Origin: Oscillospiraceae bacterium | GTDB lineage: Bacteria > Bacillota > Clostridia > Oscillospirales > Acutalibacteraceae | Direction: 5' to 3' | Length of the DNA stretch: 14,826 nucleotides | Assembly: GCA_015066165.1 (NCBI GenBank) | Contig: SVOX01000025.1 | Location: forward strand, 1 to 14,826 | Shown here: piece by piece, positions 1 through 7,273 of the stretch | Layout of the letters: each line of letters opens with the position of its first letter | How positions within the stretch are numbered: position 1 is the stretch's first letter | Made by a program: the position numbers and the translations under genes | Notes under the pieces: generated by a model | Told to the model about the DNA's origin: nothing | Seen by the model: the letters and a program-made list of their open reading frames with translations, nothing else | Databases searched by the model: none

Positions 1-854
1 TCTACCCTTTCCAATGAAATATTGCCAAGTTTTTGGTTTCTGTATTCTTCAAGTATCATATTTGCCGCTCTTTCGGTATCGGTTTCGCCGCCTTTTATCA
101 CCATACCACGCTTTTTACCTATAAGGCAAAGCAAATCATACGGCTCGAGCGAAAAATCAAGTTCGCCAAAACGATCAGTCAAGCGTTCGGGATAATTTTC
201 GCCCAAAATTTCAAGTAGGCGCACCGCCAAAAGTTCGGTATCTAAAATATTATCTTTAACCGCTCCCGTAAACGCCAAACGTTCACCTACGGTTTGGTCG
301 TCAAACTTCGGCCACAAAACACCCGGTGTGTCAAGAAGTTCAAGTTGTTTATCAATTGTGAACCACTGATTTCCACGTGTAACGCCCGGTCGGTTTTCGG
401 CCTTGGCTTTTGTTTTACCTGCAATTTTATTTATAAAAGAAGATTTTCCAACGTTGGGAATTCCCACAACCATAACACGAAGCGGTTTTCCGACCATACC
501 TTTTTGGCGATATGCTTCTAACTTATATGCTAAAGCATTTTTTACGGTATCTTTAAATTGGCCGATTCCCTTTCCGCTTTTGCAGTCAAGCGCAATTGCG
601 GTAATGCCGTTCTGCTTGTAATATTCTATCCATTCTTTTGTAATGCGAACGTCAGCCATATCGCATTTATTAAGCAAAATAATGTGTGGTTTATTTTCAA
701 TAATTTCATTTAAATCGGGGTTGCGGCTGCTTTGCGGAATTCTGGCATCTACCACTTCTGCCACGGCGTCAATCAAAGGCAAAATTTCCTTTATTTTACG
801 CTTTGTTTTAGCCATATGTCCCGGAAACCATTGAATATTTTGTTTATTATCCAT
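1..854 (-). CDS. rbgA: Ribosome biogenesis GTPase RbgA (YlqF), 3' end cut by window edge
   Basis: This is a circularly permuted GTPase that acts in late assembly of the 50S ribosomal subunit. The reading frame is open from 854 to the window edge (284 codons seen). The family is usually about 280 residues, so only the tail can be missing. In the permuted order I see NKCD (G4, residues 62-65), the Ser/Lys G5-like stretch DCKSGKG (90-96), the P-loop GIPNVGKSS (131-139) and DTPG (G3, 175-178). The N-terminus carries the family's QWFPGHMAK. An ATG six bases upstream (860) is also in frame. I chose 854 because GGAAG lies six bases before it and would touch the other start. It is the third gene after rplS and lepB, 18 bases after the lepB stop. 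rnhB often follows in Firmicutes but would lie outside the window. Confidence 0.95.
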   Translation of the reverse strand, partial: MDNKQNIQWFPGHMAKTKRKIKEILPLIDAVAEVVDARIPQSSRNPDLNEIIENKPHIILLNKCDMADVRITKEWIEYYKQNGITAIALDCKSGKGIGQFKDTVKNALAYKLEAYRQKGMVGKPLRVMVVGIPNVGKSSFINKIAGKTKAKAENRPGVTRGNQWFTIDKQLELLDTPGVLWPKFDDQTVGERLAFTGAVKDNILDTELLAVRLLEILGENYPERLTDRFGELDFSLEPYDLLCLIGKKRGMVIKGGETDTERAANMILEEYRNQKLGNISLERV

Positions 855-872
855 TTGCATCTTCCGTCCGTG

Positions 873-1523
873 TTATTTGTTGGTTAAAAGTCCCATTTCC
901 CCAAAAGGAAAAATTCTAAACACCGCATGTCCCAAAACGTAACGCTTATCTATCATACCGTTATTACCTATACTTGTCGAACGGCTGTCAAGCGATACCG
1001 CACGGTTGTCTCCAAGTACAAAAATATGACCTTTTGGTACCGTTACAGGAAAATCAACACTGTGTTTTACGGTGGTTGGAGTGCTTATATAATCTTCTTC
1101 CAACGCAACACCGTCAACATACACTATTCCCTGTTCAAAATCAATATCAACCGTTTGATTTTCGGTTGCAATAACCCTTTTAATTATAGGCCCTGAACCT
1201 TCATTTATATCTTCGGTTGAGTTATACATATTGCGGGAAATAACCACAATGTCACTCTGTTTTGGCTCGTAAAAAAGGTTGGTTATAATAACCTTTTCGT
1301 TATGCTTTAACGTATCAAGCATAGAAGTGCCCGAAATGGTTGCAATTCTAAAAACAAAACCAAAAATAATTATAACAGTTATAAGCGCCACAGACACAAC
1401 ATCAAGCCACTCAAAAAAATCTTTTTTATTATCTTTGGTTTCTTGTTGTCTTTTGCGCTCACGCATTTGAGCCCTTGTTTCGCCCGCGTATATTTCGTTG
1501 TTTTCAAAGTTGTCGTTATTCAT
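873..1523 (-). CDS. lepB: Signal peptidase I
   Basis: This is a membrane-anchored serine protease that removes signal peptides from exported proteins on the outer face of the membrane. The 216-residue protein has a charged cytoplasmic N-terminus of about 38 residues and a single transmembrane helix (about 41-59). The catalytic Ser lies in GTSM (Ser67), the catalytic Lys in IIKRVIA (Lys115), and GDNR (171-174) is followed by SLDSR. Length and single helix fit the Gram-positive SipS type. The frame can be extended to a TTG at 1535, but that TTG overlaps the ribosome binding site: GGAG lies six bases before the ATG at 1523, so 1523 is preferred. Oddly, the usual SMxPTL box reads SMLDTL, with Asp in place of Pro. 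It lies between rplS and rbgA, behind a strong hairpin terminator, so its expression may depend on read-through. Confidence 0.95.
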   Translation of the reverse strand: MNNDNFENNEIYAGETRAQMRERKRQQETKDNKKDFFEWLDVVSVALITVIIIFGFVFRIATISGTSMLDTLKHNEKVIITNLFYEPKQSDIVVISRNMYNSTEDINEGSGPIIKRVIATENQTVDIDFEQGIVYVDGVALEEDYISTPTTVKHSVDFPVTVPKGHIFVLGDNRAVSLDSRSTSIGNNGMIDKRYVLGHAVFRIFPFGEMGLLTNK

Positions 1524-1551
1524 TTTATTCTCCAACTAATTTAAAAAATTT

Positions 1552-1579
1552 GGGGGACAAGTTTTCCAACCTGTCCCCC
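1552..1579 (-). terminator. Strong intrinsic terminator between rplS and lepB
   Basis: Read on the minus strand there is a 12-bp stem starting GGGGGACAGGTT, a GGAA loop, and the matching arm ending GTCCCCC, with one G-U pair. It is followed by AAATTTTTT (about 1543-1551). It lies only 7 bases after the rplS stop, and the lepB ribosome binding site comes directly after the T run. No promoter fits between the hairpin and lepB. It probably cuts transcription after rplS and lets a fraction through to lepB and rbgA. Confidence 0.85.
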
Positions 1580-1586
1580 TTTAAGA

Positions 1587-1928
1587 TTAAATCTTTTCTT
1601 TAACCTTTGCTGCCTTACCAACTCTGTCACGGAGATAGTAAAGTTTTGCTCTGCGAACTTGACCCTTACGTACAAGTTCAACCTTAGCAACTGAAGGTGA
1701 ATGTACAGGGAATACACGTTCAACGCCAACACCGTAAGAAACACGGCGAACAGTAAATGTTTCAGCGATGCCACTGTTGTTTTTAGCAATTACAGTGCCT
1801 TCGAAAACCTGAATTCTTTCTTTTTCGCCTTCTTTGATGCGAACGTGAACTTTAACAGTGCTACCGATTAAAATTTCGGGAACATCTTTTTTAAGTTGTT
1901 CAGCAGTTAATTCCTTAATTACGTCCAT
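1587..1928 (-). CDS. rplS: 50S ribosomal protein L19
   Basis: This is ribosomal protein L19, which sits near the interface between the large and small subunits. The 113-residue product is the normal family length and matches throughout. It has the N-terminal EQLKKDVPE stretch, GSTVKVHVRIKEGEKERIQ, FEGTVIAK, the FTVRRVSYGVGVER core and the basic C-terminal RRAKLYYLRDR motif. The ATG at 1928 is preceded by GGAGG with a seven-base spacer. It is the first gene of a minus-strand operon with lepB and rbgA, expressed from the promoter at 2055-2083 after a structured leader of about 120 bases. The hairpin terminator just behind the gene would make the ribosomal protein the most abundant product of the operon. 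Confidence 0.98.
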   Translation of the reverse strand: MDVIKELTAEQLKKDVPEILIGSTVKVHVRIKEGEKERIQVFEGTVIAKNNSGIAETFTVRRVSYGVGVERVFPVHSPSVAKVELVRKGQVRRAKLYYLRDRVGKAAKVKEKI

Positions 1929-2048
1929 GGTTTTTCCTCCTTAATTTTTTACCAGATGTTCATACGTCTAATACCAGAGGACCATCTGCTTCAATGTCGA
2001 TTTTTTCGGCAAGAAGACACCCGTAAAGGTTCGGGTGAAATCAAATGC
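1929..2048 (-). ncRNA. Structured 5' leader of rplS, probable L19 leader
   Basis: Between the predicted transcription start (about 2048) and the rplS start codon the minus-strand RNA can form two clear helices. The first is CACCCG/CGGGTG with an eight-base loop (2018-2037). The second is CAGATG/CATCTG (1953-1958 with 1983-1988) enclosing a smaller internal fold. Ribosomal-protein leaders upstream of rplS (L19 leader, Rfam) are known in Firmicutes and mediate autoregulation. Position and folding fit that, but I could not align it to the family model, so the specific assignment is inference. Confidence 0.55.
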
Positions 2049-2054
2049 TCATAT

Positions 2055-2083
2055 ATTCTACCACAAAGCCCCTTAAAAATCAA
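2055..2083 (-). promoter_or_regulatory. Sigma-A promoter of the rplS-lepB-rbgA operon
   Basis: On the minus strand TTGATT (-35, 2078-2083) is followed after exactly 17 bases by TAGAAT (-10, 2055-2060). It is preceded by TGTG, an extended -10-like context. This puts the start of transcription near 2048 and gives a leader of about 120 bases before rplS. Confidence 0.8.
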
Positions 2084-2099
2084 GCATTATTTTCATATA

Positions 2100-2388
2100 T
2101 TTGCTAATTTTTTCAAATTCAAAAATCGGCATACTGCAAAGTGTGGTGCCTTTGTTCAAACACCTCAATATCTATGATTTTTTCATTTTTCAAGCACAAT
2201 TTTTCGCAATAATTAAACCATATTAAAGAATTCAATTCACAAAATTTGTTATTTTAATATCATACTATACGCCTAAATTGTTTAAAAATTATAACTTTTG
2301 ACGGAAAGTTATCCACTTTTTGTTGTGGAAAAAATATTTTTTGTTAAATTTATACAAAAATCGCCCTAATTTTGCTTATACTAAATAC
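2100..2388. other. AT-rich intergenic region between divergent rplS and glgP
   Basis: No convincing coding sequence is present here. The stretch is very AT-rich with homopolymer runs. The one notable element is a pair of oppositely oriented DnaA-box-like sequences, TTATCCACT (2309-2317, plus) and TTTTCCACA (2324-2332, minus). Each differs by one base from TTATCCACA. They also form a small CCAC/GTGG inverted repeat. There is no dnaA or dnaN neighbour, so I do not call an origin. Confidence 0.5.
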
Positions 2389-2417
2389 TTGAATTTTTTT
2401 TGTAAATAATGTATTAT
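2389..2417 (+). promoter_or_regulatory. Probable sigma-A promoter of glgP
   Basis: TTGAAT (2389-2394) and TATTAT (2412-2417) are separated by 17 bases. They lie about 30 bases before the glgP start, which has AAGGAGATG as its ribosome binding site. A better -10 word, TATAAT at 2419-2424, has no matching -35, so the exact -10 is open. Confidence 0.6.
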
Positions 2418-2447
2418 ATATAATAGAACTATCAAGGAGATGGAATA

Positions 2448-4850
2448 ATGGCTAAAATTACACCTGCAAATCTTGCAGCACTTATTGAAAAAAAGCTTTC
2501 TCACAATCTTGGGGTATTACCCGAACAAGCATCAGATAAACTTTATTATAACGCTTGCGTTTTAGCACTTTTGGACCTTATGAACGAGCGCCGTGCTTCA
2601 TTTAAAAAAGAGCGCAACGAAAAGGAAGCCAAAACTGTCTATTATATGAGTATGGAATTCCTTATGGGACGTTCGCTTAAAACCAACCTTTATAATATGG
2701 ACCTTACCGACACCATGACAAAAGCGCTTAAAAAGTTTGGCGTTAAACTTGATAAACTTTACGATTTCGAGCCCGACGCAGGTCTTGGTAACGGCGGTCT
2801 TGGTCGTCTTGCGGCTTGCTTCTTGGAAGCGCTTTCAAGCGGCGGTTACTCATCGATGGGTTACTGCATTCGTTACGAACTTGGAATTTTCCGCCAAAAG
2901 TTAGTAGAAGGTTGGCAAACCGAAATGCCTGACTTTTGGCTACCGGGCGGCGGTGTTTGGCTTCAACCCAAGCCCGAAAGCGCCGTAAACGTTAATTTCG
3001 ATGGTCAGGTTAACGACTGGTGGGAAAACGGCGACCACCGTGTTGAACACACAAATTATCAAACCGTTCGTGCAATGCCTTATGACCTTTGCGTTGCAGG
3101 TAAAGACGGTAAAACCGTAAACACACTTCGCCTTTGGAGCGCCGAATGTGAAGACTTTGATATGTCGGCATTTAACCAAGGTGAATACGTTCGTGCTATT
3201 GAACAACGTGCAATGGCTGAAAATATTTCAAAAATTCTCTACCCTGCCGACAACCACATCGAAGGCAAATCTTTACGTCTTCGTCAACAGTATTTCTTGG
3301 TATCGGCTTCTATTCAAGATATTCTCAACCGTCACTTACGTCATTACAAAACACTTGAAAACCTGCCCGAAAAAGTGGCTATTCACATTAACGATACCCA
3401 CCCCACACTCGCCATACCCGAACTTATGCGTTTCCTTTTAGACGAATGCAGCTACAGTTGGGAAAAGGCGTGGGACATTGTAAAAGGTACCGTTGCATAC
3501 ACAAACCATACCATTATGCCCGAAGCGCTTGAATGTTGGCCTGAAAATCTTGTCAAAGAGCGTATCCCACGTGTTTACCAAATCATAAAAGAAATTGACC
3601 GCCGTTACAGAGATGAAGTTGTTTCAAAAACAGGTGACTTTGACCTTGCAGAAAAACTTTCTGTTGTTTCAAACGGTGTGGTTCGTATGGCAAACCTTTG
3701 TGTTGCTACCTGCCACGCAGTAAACGGCGTTTCTAAACTTCACAGCGAAATTATTGTTGATGAACTTTTCAAAGATTATGCAAAACTCACACCCGAAAAG
3801 TTCAAAAACGTTACAAACGGTATTGCTCACCGCCGTTGGCTTTGCTGCGCCAACCCCGAACTTACAAAACTTTTGTGCGAAACTATTGGCGACGGATTTA
3901 TAACAAATGCCGGGGAACTTGAAAAGTTTATGGATTTCAAAGACGATAGTGCCGTTCTTCAAAAATTGGCAAAAATCAAACGCCACAACAAAGAACGTTT
4001 TGCTGCGTTTATTGAAAAGCAAAACGGCATTACCCTTAATCCCGATTCCATTTTTGATATGCAGGTTAAGCGTTTGCACGAATATAAACGTCAACACCTT
4101 AACGTTTTAAACATTATCAGCGATTATTTGTTTATTAAAAATAACCCAAATGCGCCTTTCACTCCTAAAACCTATATATTTGGTGCTAAAGCCGCTCCCG
4201 GATATTTACTTGCAAAACAAATTATTCAAATGATTTACAAATTATCAAAGGTTATTGAAAGCGACCCTATTGCACGTGATAAAATTAAAGTTGTTTTCCT
4301 TGAAGACTACCGTGTAACTATGGCTGAACTTATGATACCGTCTGCCGACCTTAGCGAACAAATTTCACTCGCTTCTACCGAAGCGTCGGGCACAGGTAAT
4401 ATGAAACTTATGATGAACGGCGCTATTACCATCGGTACAGAAGACGGTGCAAACGTTGAAATTCACTCAGCCGTGGGCGACGATAATATTATTATCTTTG
4501 GTATGCAAACACCTGAAGTTTTAAAACTTCAAAAGAGCGGATATACCCCAAGTGAATATTACAACAACAACGAAACTTTGCGCCAAGCGCTCGACTTTAT
4601 TGGAGCAGGTTTTGGCGACCAGACGTTTGACGATATTTACAACACACTCAAAAATCACGATACCTATATGGCACTTGCTGACTTTGCCGATTACAGAAAC
4701 GCTCAAGCAAAAGCCACTGCTTTGTATAACGACCGCCAAACATGGCAAAAAATGTCGCTTACAAATATAGCAAAATCAGGTATCTTCTCGGCCGACCGTT
4801 CCATTGCAGACTATGCGAAAGATATCTGGAACGCCGAACCAATTAAATGA
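2448..4850 (+). CDS. glgP: Glycogen/maltodextrin phosphorylase
   Basis: This is a PLP-dependent GT35 enzyme that splits alpha-1,4-glucan with phosphate to give glucose-1-phosphate in the cytoplasm. The 800-residue length is normal for bacterial GlgP/MalP. The N-terminal half has the conserved EPDAGLGNGGLGRLAACF region (glycine-rich part at residues 112-125), and further on come HINDTHPTLAIPELMR and VTNGIAHRRWL. The cofactor site is EASGTGNMKLMMNG, where the PLP-binding lysine is residue 653, followed by TIGTEDGANVEI. The ATG has AAGGAG ten bases upstream. Its stop overlaps the start of the next gene, a GH13 hydrolase, so the two are made together. Glycogen versus maltodextrin preference cannot be read from the sequence. 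Confidence 0.97.
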   Translation: MAKITPANLAALIEKKLSHNLGVLPEQASDKLYYNACVLALLDLMNERRASFKKERNEKEAKTVYYMSMEFLMGRSLKTNLYNMDLTDTMTKALKKFGVKLDKLYDFEPDAGLGNGGLGRLAACFLEALSSGGYSSMGYCIRYELGIFRQKLVEGWQTEMPDFWLPGGGVWLQPKPESAVNVNFDGQVNDWWENGDHRVEHTNYQTVRAMPYDLCVAGKDGKTVNTLRLWSAECEDFDMSAFNQGEYVRAIEQRAMAENISKILYPADNHIEGKSLRLRQQYFLVSASIQDILNRHLRHYKTLENLPEKVAIHINDTHPTLAIPELMRFLLDECSYSWEKAWDIVKGTVAYTNHTIMPEALECWPENLVKERIPRVYQIIKEIDRRYRDEVVSKTGDFDLAEKLSVVSNGVVRMANLCVATCHAVNGVSKLHSEIIVDELFKDYAKLTPEKFKNVTNGIAHRRWLCCANPELTKLLCETIGDGFITNAGELEKFMDFKDDSAVLQKLAKIKRHNKERFAAFIEKQNGITLNPDSIFDMQVKRLHEYKRQHLNVLNIISDYLFIKNNPNAPFTPKTYIFGAKAAPGYLLAKQIIQMIYKLSKVIESDPIARDKIKVVFLEDYRVTMAELMIPSADLSEQISLASTEASGTGNMKLMMNGAITIGTEDGANVEIHSAVGDDNIIIFGMQTPEVLKLQKSGYTPSEYYNNNETLRQALDFIGAGFGDQTFDDIYNTLKNHDTYMALADFADYRNAQAKATALYNDRQTWQKMSLTNIAKSGIFSADRSIADYAKDIWNAEPIK

Positions 4851-6706
4851 TTATGAACAAATATCCTTTTGATTCAAGAAATCCTTTATACCGAACACCG
4901 CAAGGTGCCATAGCCGAGGGCGAATGCCTTCGGCTAAGAGTTTTGCTCCATAAAGACACTGCGGCACGTTCGGTATTTTTGGTTTTTAAAAATGATAACG
5001 AAAGCGATTTTCACGAAATCGAAATGTCCCCCGCCGAACAAGAAGGTAATTACCGTTATTTCCAATGTGAAGTCACCCTTTCGGAAGGTCTTTATTGGTA
5101 TTGCTTTAAATATTTGAGTGACTATGGCGAATTTTTAATTAAAAAAGGCGAACACTCACTCGGTTTCATCTGCCCCGAGGGTAATAATTGGCAATTAACC
5201 GTTTATAAAAAAGATTTTTCTACACCCGACTGGCTTGACGGCGGTATTATTTATCAAATTTTCCCTGACCGCTTTTTTAATTCGGGTAAAAAGAAAACCC
5301 GTGTGCCTAAAGACCGCTATATTATAAACGACTGGGAAAAACAACCCGAATATACCCAAGAAGACGATTTTAAATGTCTTGGAAACGACTACTACGGCGG
5401 TGATTTAAAAGGTATTGAAGAAAAATTGCCTTATTTAAAATCTTTGGGTGTTAACTGTATTTACTTAAACCCAATTTTTGAAGCGCATCAAAACCACCGC
5501 TACAACACAGCCGACTATATGAAAATCGATCCCACACTCGGCACCAAAGCCGACCTTGAACAACTTGTAAAATCGGCTAAAAAATATGGTATTTATATTA
5601 TTTTAGACGGTGTGTTTTCCCACACAGGCGACGATAGTATTTATTTCAATAAACATAAGCGCTATAACTCGGTTGGAGCATTTGAAAATCCAGATTCACC
5701 CTACCGCAGTTGGTACACCTTTAATGATAGCAAGGTAGGTTACGAATCTTGGTGGGGTGTGCCCATACTTCCCGAAGTTAACGAAAACGACCCCGCTTTT
5801 ACCGAGTTTATAACAGGAGAAACAGGTGTTATACGGCATTGGCTTAAAAAAGGTGTAAAAGGTTTTCGGTTAGACGTTGCCGACGAACTTCCCGACCAAT
5901 TTTTAGATAACGTTCGCAAAGCGGTTAAAGCCGATTCTTGTGACAACTACCTTTTGGGCGAAGTTTGGGAAGACGCCACAAACAAAATAAGTTACGACAA
6001 ACGCCGTAGATTTTTGCGTGGCGACCAACTTGACTCGGTTATGAACTACCCTTTTGCAAATGCAATTATTGATTATTTGCAAGGCGGAAATTCGAGAGCA
6101 CTTATTGATATTGTACTTGAGATTTTGGAAAATTATCCGCCACAGTCAATTAAACTTTTAATGAACCACATCGGCACCCACGACACTCCGCGAATTTTAA
6201 CCCGACTCGGCATTGGCCACGCCGACAATACCGACCGTGAGTGGCAGTCACTTCAGTCGCTCACAAAAGAAGAATATAAAAAAGCCGCCGCGCTTTTAAA
6301 AGTTGGCGCTATTATACAGTACACCTTGCCCGGTATCCCGTCACTCTACTACGGTGACGAAGCAGGTATGCAGGGCTTTGGCGATCCGTTCTGCCGTGGC
6401 ACTTATCCTTGGGGCAAAGAAGATAAAGATATTTTAAAATTCTACAAATCTTTAGGAAAAATAAGACGTGGTTCAAAGGTTTTCGCATCGGGTGAGTTTA
6501 TTCCCGTACACGCAAACTTTGGCGAAATTGCTTATATTCGCCAAAAGGAAGATGAAAAAATCTTAATTGCGGTTACCCGTTGGCACCAAGGCGCCCAAAT
6601 AGAAATTCCAAAAGAATTTGAAAATGCAAAAGTGCTTTTGGGTGAAAAACCAAACGGCACAACCTTAAACCTCTCCCCTTACGGATATTCGGTTTTAAAA
6701 ATTTAA
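4847..6706 (+). CDS. GH13 alpha-amylase family enzyme (neopullulanase/cyclomaltodextrinase-like)
   Basis: This is a glycoside hydrolase of family 13 acting on alpha-glucans. The 619-residue protein has an N-terminal beta-sandwich-like domain (about 1-120, resembling the starch-binding N-domains of neopullulanases), a catalytic barrel from about residue 128 (WLDGGIIYQIFPDRF) and a short C-terminal beta domain. The catalytic triad is visible: nucleophile Asp343 in GFRLDVADE, acid/base Glu372 in LLGEVWED and Asp446 in HIGTHDTPR. No signal peptide is seen, so it is cytoplasmic. It begins inside the glgP stop (ATGA overlap). A second ATG six bases on (4853) is equally possible, and neither has its own clear ribosome binding site, which implies translational coupling. 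Together with GlgP it would trim and degrade glycogen or imported maltodextrins. Debranching rather than amylase activity is possible. Confidence 0.92.
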   Translation: MIMNKYPFDSRNPLYRTPQGAIAEGECLRLRVLLHKDTAARSVFLVFKNDNESDFHEIEMSPAEQEGNYRYFQCEVTLSEGLYWYCFKYLSDYGEFLIKKGEHSLGFICPEGNNWQLTVYKKDFSTPDWLDGGIIYQIFPDRFFNSGKKKTRVPKDRYIINDWEKQPEYTQEDDFKCLGNDYYGGDLKGIEEKLPYLKSLGVNCIYLNPIFEAHQNHRYNTADYMKIDPTLGTKADLEQLVKSAKKYGIYIILDGVFSHTGDDSIYFNKHKRYNSVGAFENPDSPYRSWYTFNDSKVGYESWWGVPILPEVNENDPAFTEFITGETGVIRHWLKKGVKGFRLDVADELPDQFLDNVRKAVKADSCDNYLLGEVWEDATNKISYDKRRRFLRGDQLDSVMNYPFANAIIDYLQGGNSRALIDIVLEILENYPPQSIKLLMNHIGTHDTPRILTRLGIGHADNTDREWQSLQSLTKEEYKKAAALLKVGAIIQYTLPGIPSLYYGDEAGMQGFGDPFCRGTYPWGKEDKDILKFYKSLGKIRRGSKVFASGEFIPVHANFGEIAYIRQKEDEKILIAVTRWHQGAQIEIPKEFENAKVLLGEKPNGTTLNLSPYGYSVLKI

Positions 6707-6725
6707 ATACTTTGCATTAAGCGAA

Positions 6726-6753
6726 AGTCCCCTTAATTAAAGGGGGCTTTTTT
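6726..6753 (+). terminator. Terminator of the glgP-amylase operon
   Basis: A nine-pair stem AGTCCCCTT / AAGGGGGCT (one G-U pair) closes an AATTA loop and is followed by six T's. It begins 20 bases after the GH13 stop codon. Confidence 0.9.
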
Positions 6754-6784
6754 AATTTTTAAAATTTATTTTTATTGTCCCACT

Positions 6785-6806
6785 TATCGTACTTTAAATA
6801 TCGTAC
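6785..6806. repeat. Direct repeat TATCGTAC upstream of a small membrane-protein gene
   Basis: TATCGTAC occurs at 6785-6792 and again at 6799-6806, a period of 14 bases with TTTAAA between. It lies 35 bases before a gene with a good ribosome binding site (AAAGGAGAG) but no clear -35/-10 pair. The repeats could be an operator or activator site. This is inference from position only. Confidence 0.35.
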
Positions 6807-6841
6807 AATAAAGATACAGTCAAACAAAGGAGAGATAAAAA

Positions 6842-6991
6842 ATGGCAATTGCGTTAATAATTTTATGTTTAATAGTTCTTTGGATTTGCTTACCGCAAGG
6901 TAACAGCCGTAAAGGTTTTTGGGGTGTTTTGGCGGCTTTGCTTTATTTCCCGTTTGGTGTAATATTTGCCCTTGCAAAAAAATATAAATAA
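6842..6991 (+). CDS. Small membrane protein, 49 residues, unknown function
   Basis: I do not recognise this protein. The ATG is preceded by AAAGGAGAG with a good spacer, and the frame ends at TAA 6989-6991. The product has two hydrophobic segments (about residues 2-18 and 28-44) separated by a short polar turn with Asn, Ser, Arg and Lys (PQGNSRKGF). It ends in the basic tail KKYK, so a two-helix membrane hairpin is likely. It resembles small phospholipase_D-nuclease-N-like (PLDc_N) or PMP3-type hairpins only in layout; I see no motif that assigns it. It stands alone between the terminator at 6753 and the SOS promoter at 7016. Small size makes coding status less certain, but the start signals and the membrane pattern argue for a real gene. 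Confidence 0.7.
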   Translation: MAIALIILCLIVLWICLPQGNSRKGFWGVLAALLYFPFGVIFALAKKYK

Positions 6992-7015
6992 AGTAAAAGT
7001 TTTTTAAAAAAACAC

Positions 7016-7044
7016 TTGACAAACATCAATTTGTACTATATAAT
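7016..7044 (+). promoter_or_regulatory. Consensus sigma-A promoter
   Basis: TTGACA (7016-7021) and TATAAT (7039-7044) are both perfect consensus and are separated by exactly 17 bases. Transcription should start near 7051, directly at the LexA box. A promoter this strong needs repression, which fits the operator behind it. Confidence 0.92.
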
Positions 7045-7052
7045 AAAGAAAA

Positions 7053-7066
7053 CGAACAAATGTTCG
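7053..7066. promoter_or_regulatory. LexA (DinR) SOS box
   Basis: The palindrome CGAAC-AAAT-GTTCG matches the Gram-positive LexA/DinR operator CGAACNNNNGTTCG exactly. It sits a few bases past the -10 at the expected transcription start, where bound LexA would block initiation. The ribosome binding site GGGAGG follows immediately. Confidence 0.9.
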
Positions 7067-7080
7067 GGAGGTAAAACACT

Positions 7081-7257
7081 ATGACATTTTTAGATATATT
7101 AAGAACTTTATTTGAAATTTCTTTGGTAGTAGGTCTTGTTTGGTGCATCTTTCACGAAGACCGTTTGGTTGCCCTTGAAGAAAAACTTTTTGCACGTATT
7201 CGCCGTAAACGTTTACGTGTAGTATCTCAAAGACAACACACAAGTTTTAATGTTTGA
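7081..7257 (+). CDS. SOS-controlled small membrane protein, 58 residues
   Basis: I do not recognise this protein by name. The ATG follows GGAGG with a nine-base spacer and the frame ends in TGA at 7255-7257. The product has one predicted transmembrane helix (about residues 8-24, rich in Leu, Val, Ile with a Trp-Cys end). A short acidic stretch (HEDRLVALEEKLF) and a strongly basic segment, RIRRKRLR (39-46), follow, then a polar tail. It is monocistronic, from a consensus promoter through a LexA box to the terminator at 7274. In Firmicutes, single small membrane proteins under LexA include cell-division inhibitors (YneA, SidA-like proteins) and SOS-induced toxins. This one lacks the LysM domain of YneA. 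A role in damage-induced division arrest is inference from regulation and architecture. Confidence 0.82.
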   Translation: MTFLDILRTLFEISLVVGLVWCIFHEDRLVALEEKLFARIRRKRLRVVSQRQHTSFNV

Positions 7258-7273
7258 TTTTTTCTTTCTTCAA

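Noticed and set aside
1524..1535. TTG start of lepB at 1535
   Set aside because: The TTG overlaps the GGAG that serves the ATG at 1523.
2240..2447. Replication origin
   Set aside because: Only two imperfect DnaA boxes, no cluster, and no dnaA, dnaN or other origin-linked genes nearby.
2940..4097. Minus-strand ORFs inside glgP
   Set aside because: They are antisense shadows of a full-length, motif-complete gene.
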